A program made the translations under genes and the position numbers. Positions 63,628 to 64,000 of a stretch of DNA of 64,000 nt are shown here, one piece after another (positions within the stretch are counted from its first letter, which is position 1; every line of letters starts with the position of its first letter). The notes beneath the pieces are model-generated. The model was not told the origin of the DNA. It made no database searches and was given only the letters and a program-made list of their open reading frames with translations. Where the stretch lies: the NCBI RefSeq assembly GCF_024753135.1, contig NZ_JANUGP010000003.1, positions 293,679 to 357,678 on the forward strand, given 5' to 3'. Source of the stretch: Streptomyces pyxinicus (GTDB lineage: Bacteria > Actinomycetota > Actinomycetes > Streptomycetales > Streptomycetaceae).

Positions 63628-64000
63628 CGGCGACGAACGGCGAACCGCCGCCCGCCAACGAAACGGTTGCCGCCGGGTCGGGGGAGGAACTTCCGGCTGC
63701 CGCCGGGCTGGGGGAGGGGCCTTTGGTCGCTGCCGGGTCGGAGGAGGGGGTTCCGGTTGCCGAGTCTCCGGCTGCCGCCGCGTTCGGGGATGAGTCTCCC
63801 GTCGCCGCCCGACTGGAGCCTGAGTCCCCGGCTGCCGCCCGGTCGGAGCCCGAACCGCCGGCTGCCGCCGGGCCGGGCGGGGAGTCTTCGGTTGCTGCCG
63901 GGTTTGAGTACGATCCCCTCGCAGCCGCCGGGCCGGAGCACGAACTCTCAGTTTCCGCCCGCCCCGGGCACGAGCCCCCGGCAGCCTCCCACCCCGACCA
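63624..64000 (+). CDS. Repeat-rich acidic protein, cut by window end
   Basis: The first 125 codons are visible. The ATG at 63624 overlaps the FUSC stop as ATGA, so translation is coupled. After a 14-residue start the protein is about eleven degenerate 10-residue repeats of the form [V/A]AA[G/R]xxxE[x/E][x/P], acidic and Pro/Ala-rich, predicted disordered. The rest is outside the window, so the family cannot be named. Coupling suggests a functional link with the FUSC transporter. Confidence 0.75.
   Translation, partial: MTATNGEPPPANETVAAGSGEELPAAAGLGEGPLVAAGSEEGVPVAESPAAAAFGDESPVAARLEPESPAAARSEPEPPAAAGPGGESSVAAGFEYDPLAAAGPEHELSVSARPGHEPPAASHPD
63666..64000 (+). repeat. 30-bp-period coding repeat array
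   Basis: From codon 15 on, the DNA repeats with about 30-bp period, each unit beginning near GTTGCCGCCGGG or GCTGCCGCC, for about eleven copies with one shortened (5-residue) unit. It is interrupted by the window end. On the minus strand it gives a Gly/Arg-rich frame that is only its complement. Confidence 0.85.

Noticed and set aside
63153..63941. A 262-codon minus-strand frame with Gly/Arg repeats
   Set aside because: It is the complement of the coding repeats in the coupled plus-strand gene, with no promoter or RBS of its own.
63666..64000. A CRISPR array
   Set aside because: The 30-bp periodicity is continuous coding repeat with no unique spacers and it keeps an open frame.

Overview
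The window is very GC-rich, with strong third-position G/C bias, frequent GTG starts and a long series of actinobacterial families (conservon parts, DUF742, DUF5709, DUF5997, DUF6397, DUF6214, DUF5134). It looks like Streptomyces or a very close relative. Gene order from xylA/xylB through type B L31 to ung resembles, from memory, one arm of Streptomyces coelicolor. It reads as chromosomal housekeeping and accessory metabolism. I see no tRNA, rRNA, CRISPR array, insertion sequence, phage block or secondary-metabolite cluster.

Layout. 1-1.5 kb: divergent xylB (partial) and xylA around a candidate operator. 1.7-5 kb: small hypothetical genes, an MpaB/DUF2236 protein and a methyltransferase. 5.2-7.3 kb: a broken-up conservon (DUF742, GTPase, F420/flavin PPOX protein, roadblock) with no sensor kinase. 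7.4-14 kb: DUF6397 protein, TesB thioesterase, DEAD/DEAH helicase, membrane metal-dependent hydrolase, type B L31 and DUF5709. 14-22 kb: a decayed ABC exporter followed by secreted wall and protein enzymes (L,D-transpeptidase-like lipoprotein, amidase, M1 peptidase, PNGase A-like protein). 22.2-25.5 kb: MarR with a divergent ABC exporter, then an MltG-like protein.

25.6-30.8 kb is a sulfonate-sulfur operon on the minus strand: leader peptide, ssuC, ssuB, ssuA, an SsuD-type LLM monooxygenase and a flavin monooxygenase. Its 27-codon leader has a cysteine codon near its end and sits 7 nt behind a good promoter, so it is probably translated leaderless and acts as a cysteine-sensing attenuator.

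31-42 kb: YjbQ, a beta/gamma-crystallin secreted protein, DUF5997 with a LysR-effector-domain protein, a DHA2 MFS pump, a HAD phosphatase, Lrp/FUSC divergent pair, a lactonase behind a DasR-box-like palindrome, a sirohydrochlorin chelatase-like protein, and a translationally coupled ung/sugar kinase pair. 42-47 kb: Rv1733c-type protein, HEAT-repeat protein, AidB-type acyl-CoA dehydrogenase divergent from PaaX. 47.6-52.5 kb: a two-gene operon for a giant CtpI-like P-type ATPase. 52.5-58.4 kb: OYE/ArsR divergent pair, an NCS2 permease whose end runs antisense into arsR, FprA-type reductase, DUF6214, TetR. 58.6-64 kb: HAD, PAP2, M56 peptidase and DUF5134 on the minus strand, divergent from a FUSC protein coupled to a repeat-rich gene cut by the window edge.

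The most novel-looking items are the leaderless cysteine leader, the kinase-less conservon, the NCS2/ArsR antisense overlap, the HTH-less LysR-type protein with a histone-like tail, and the tandem-repeat coding blocks at 62.7-64 kb.
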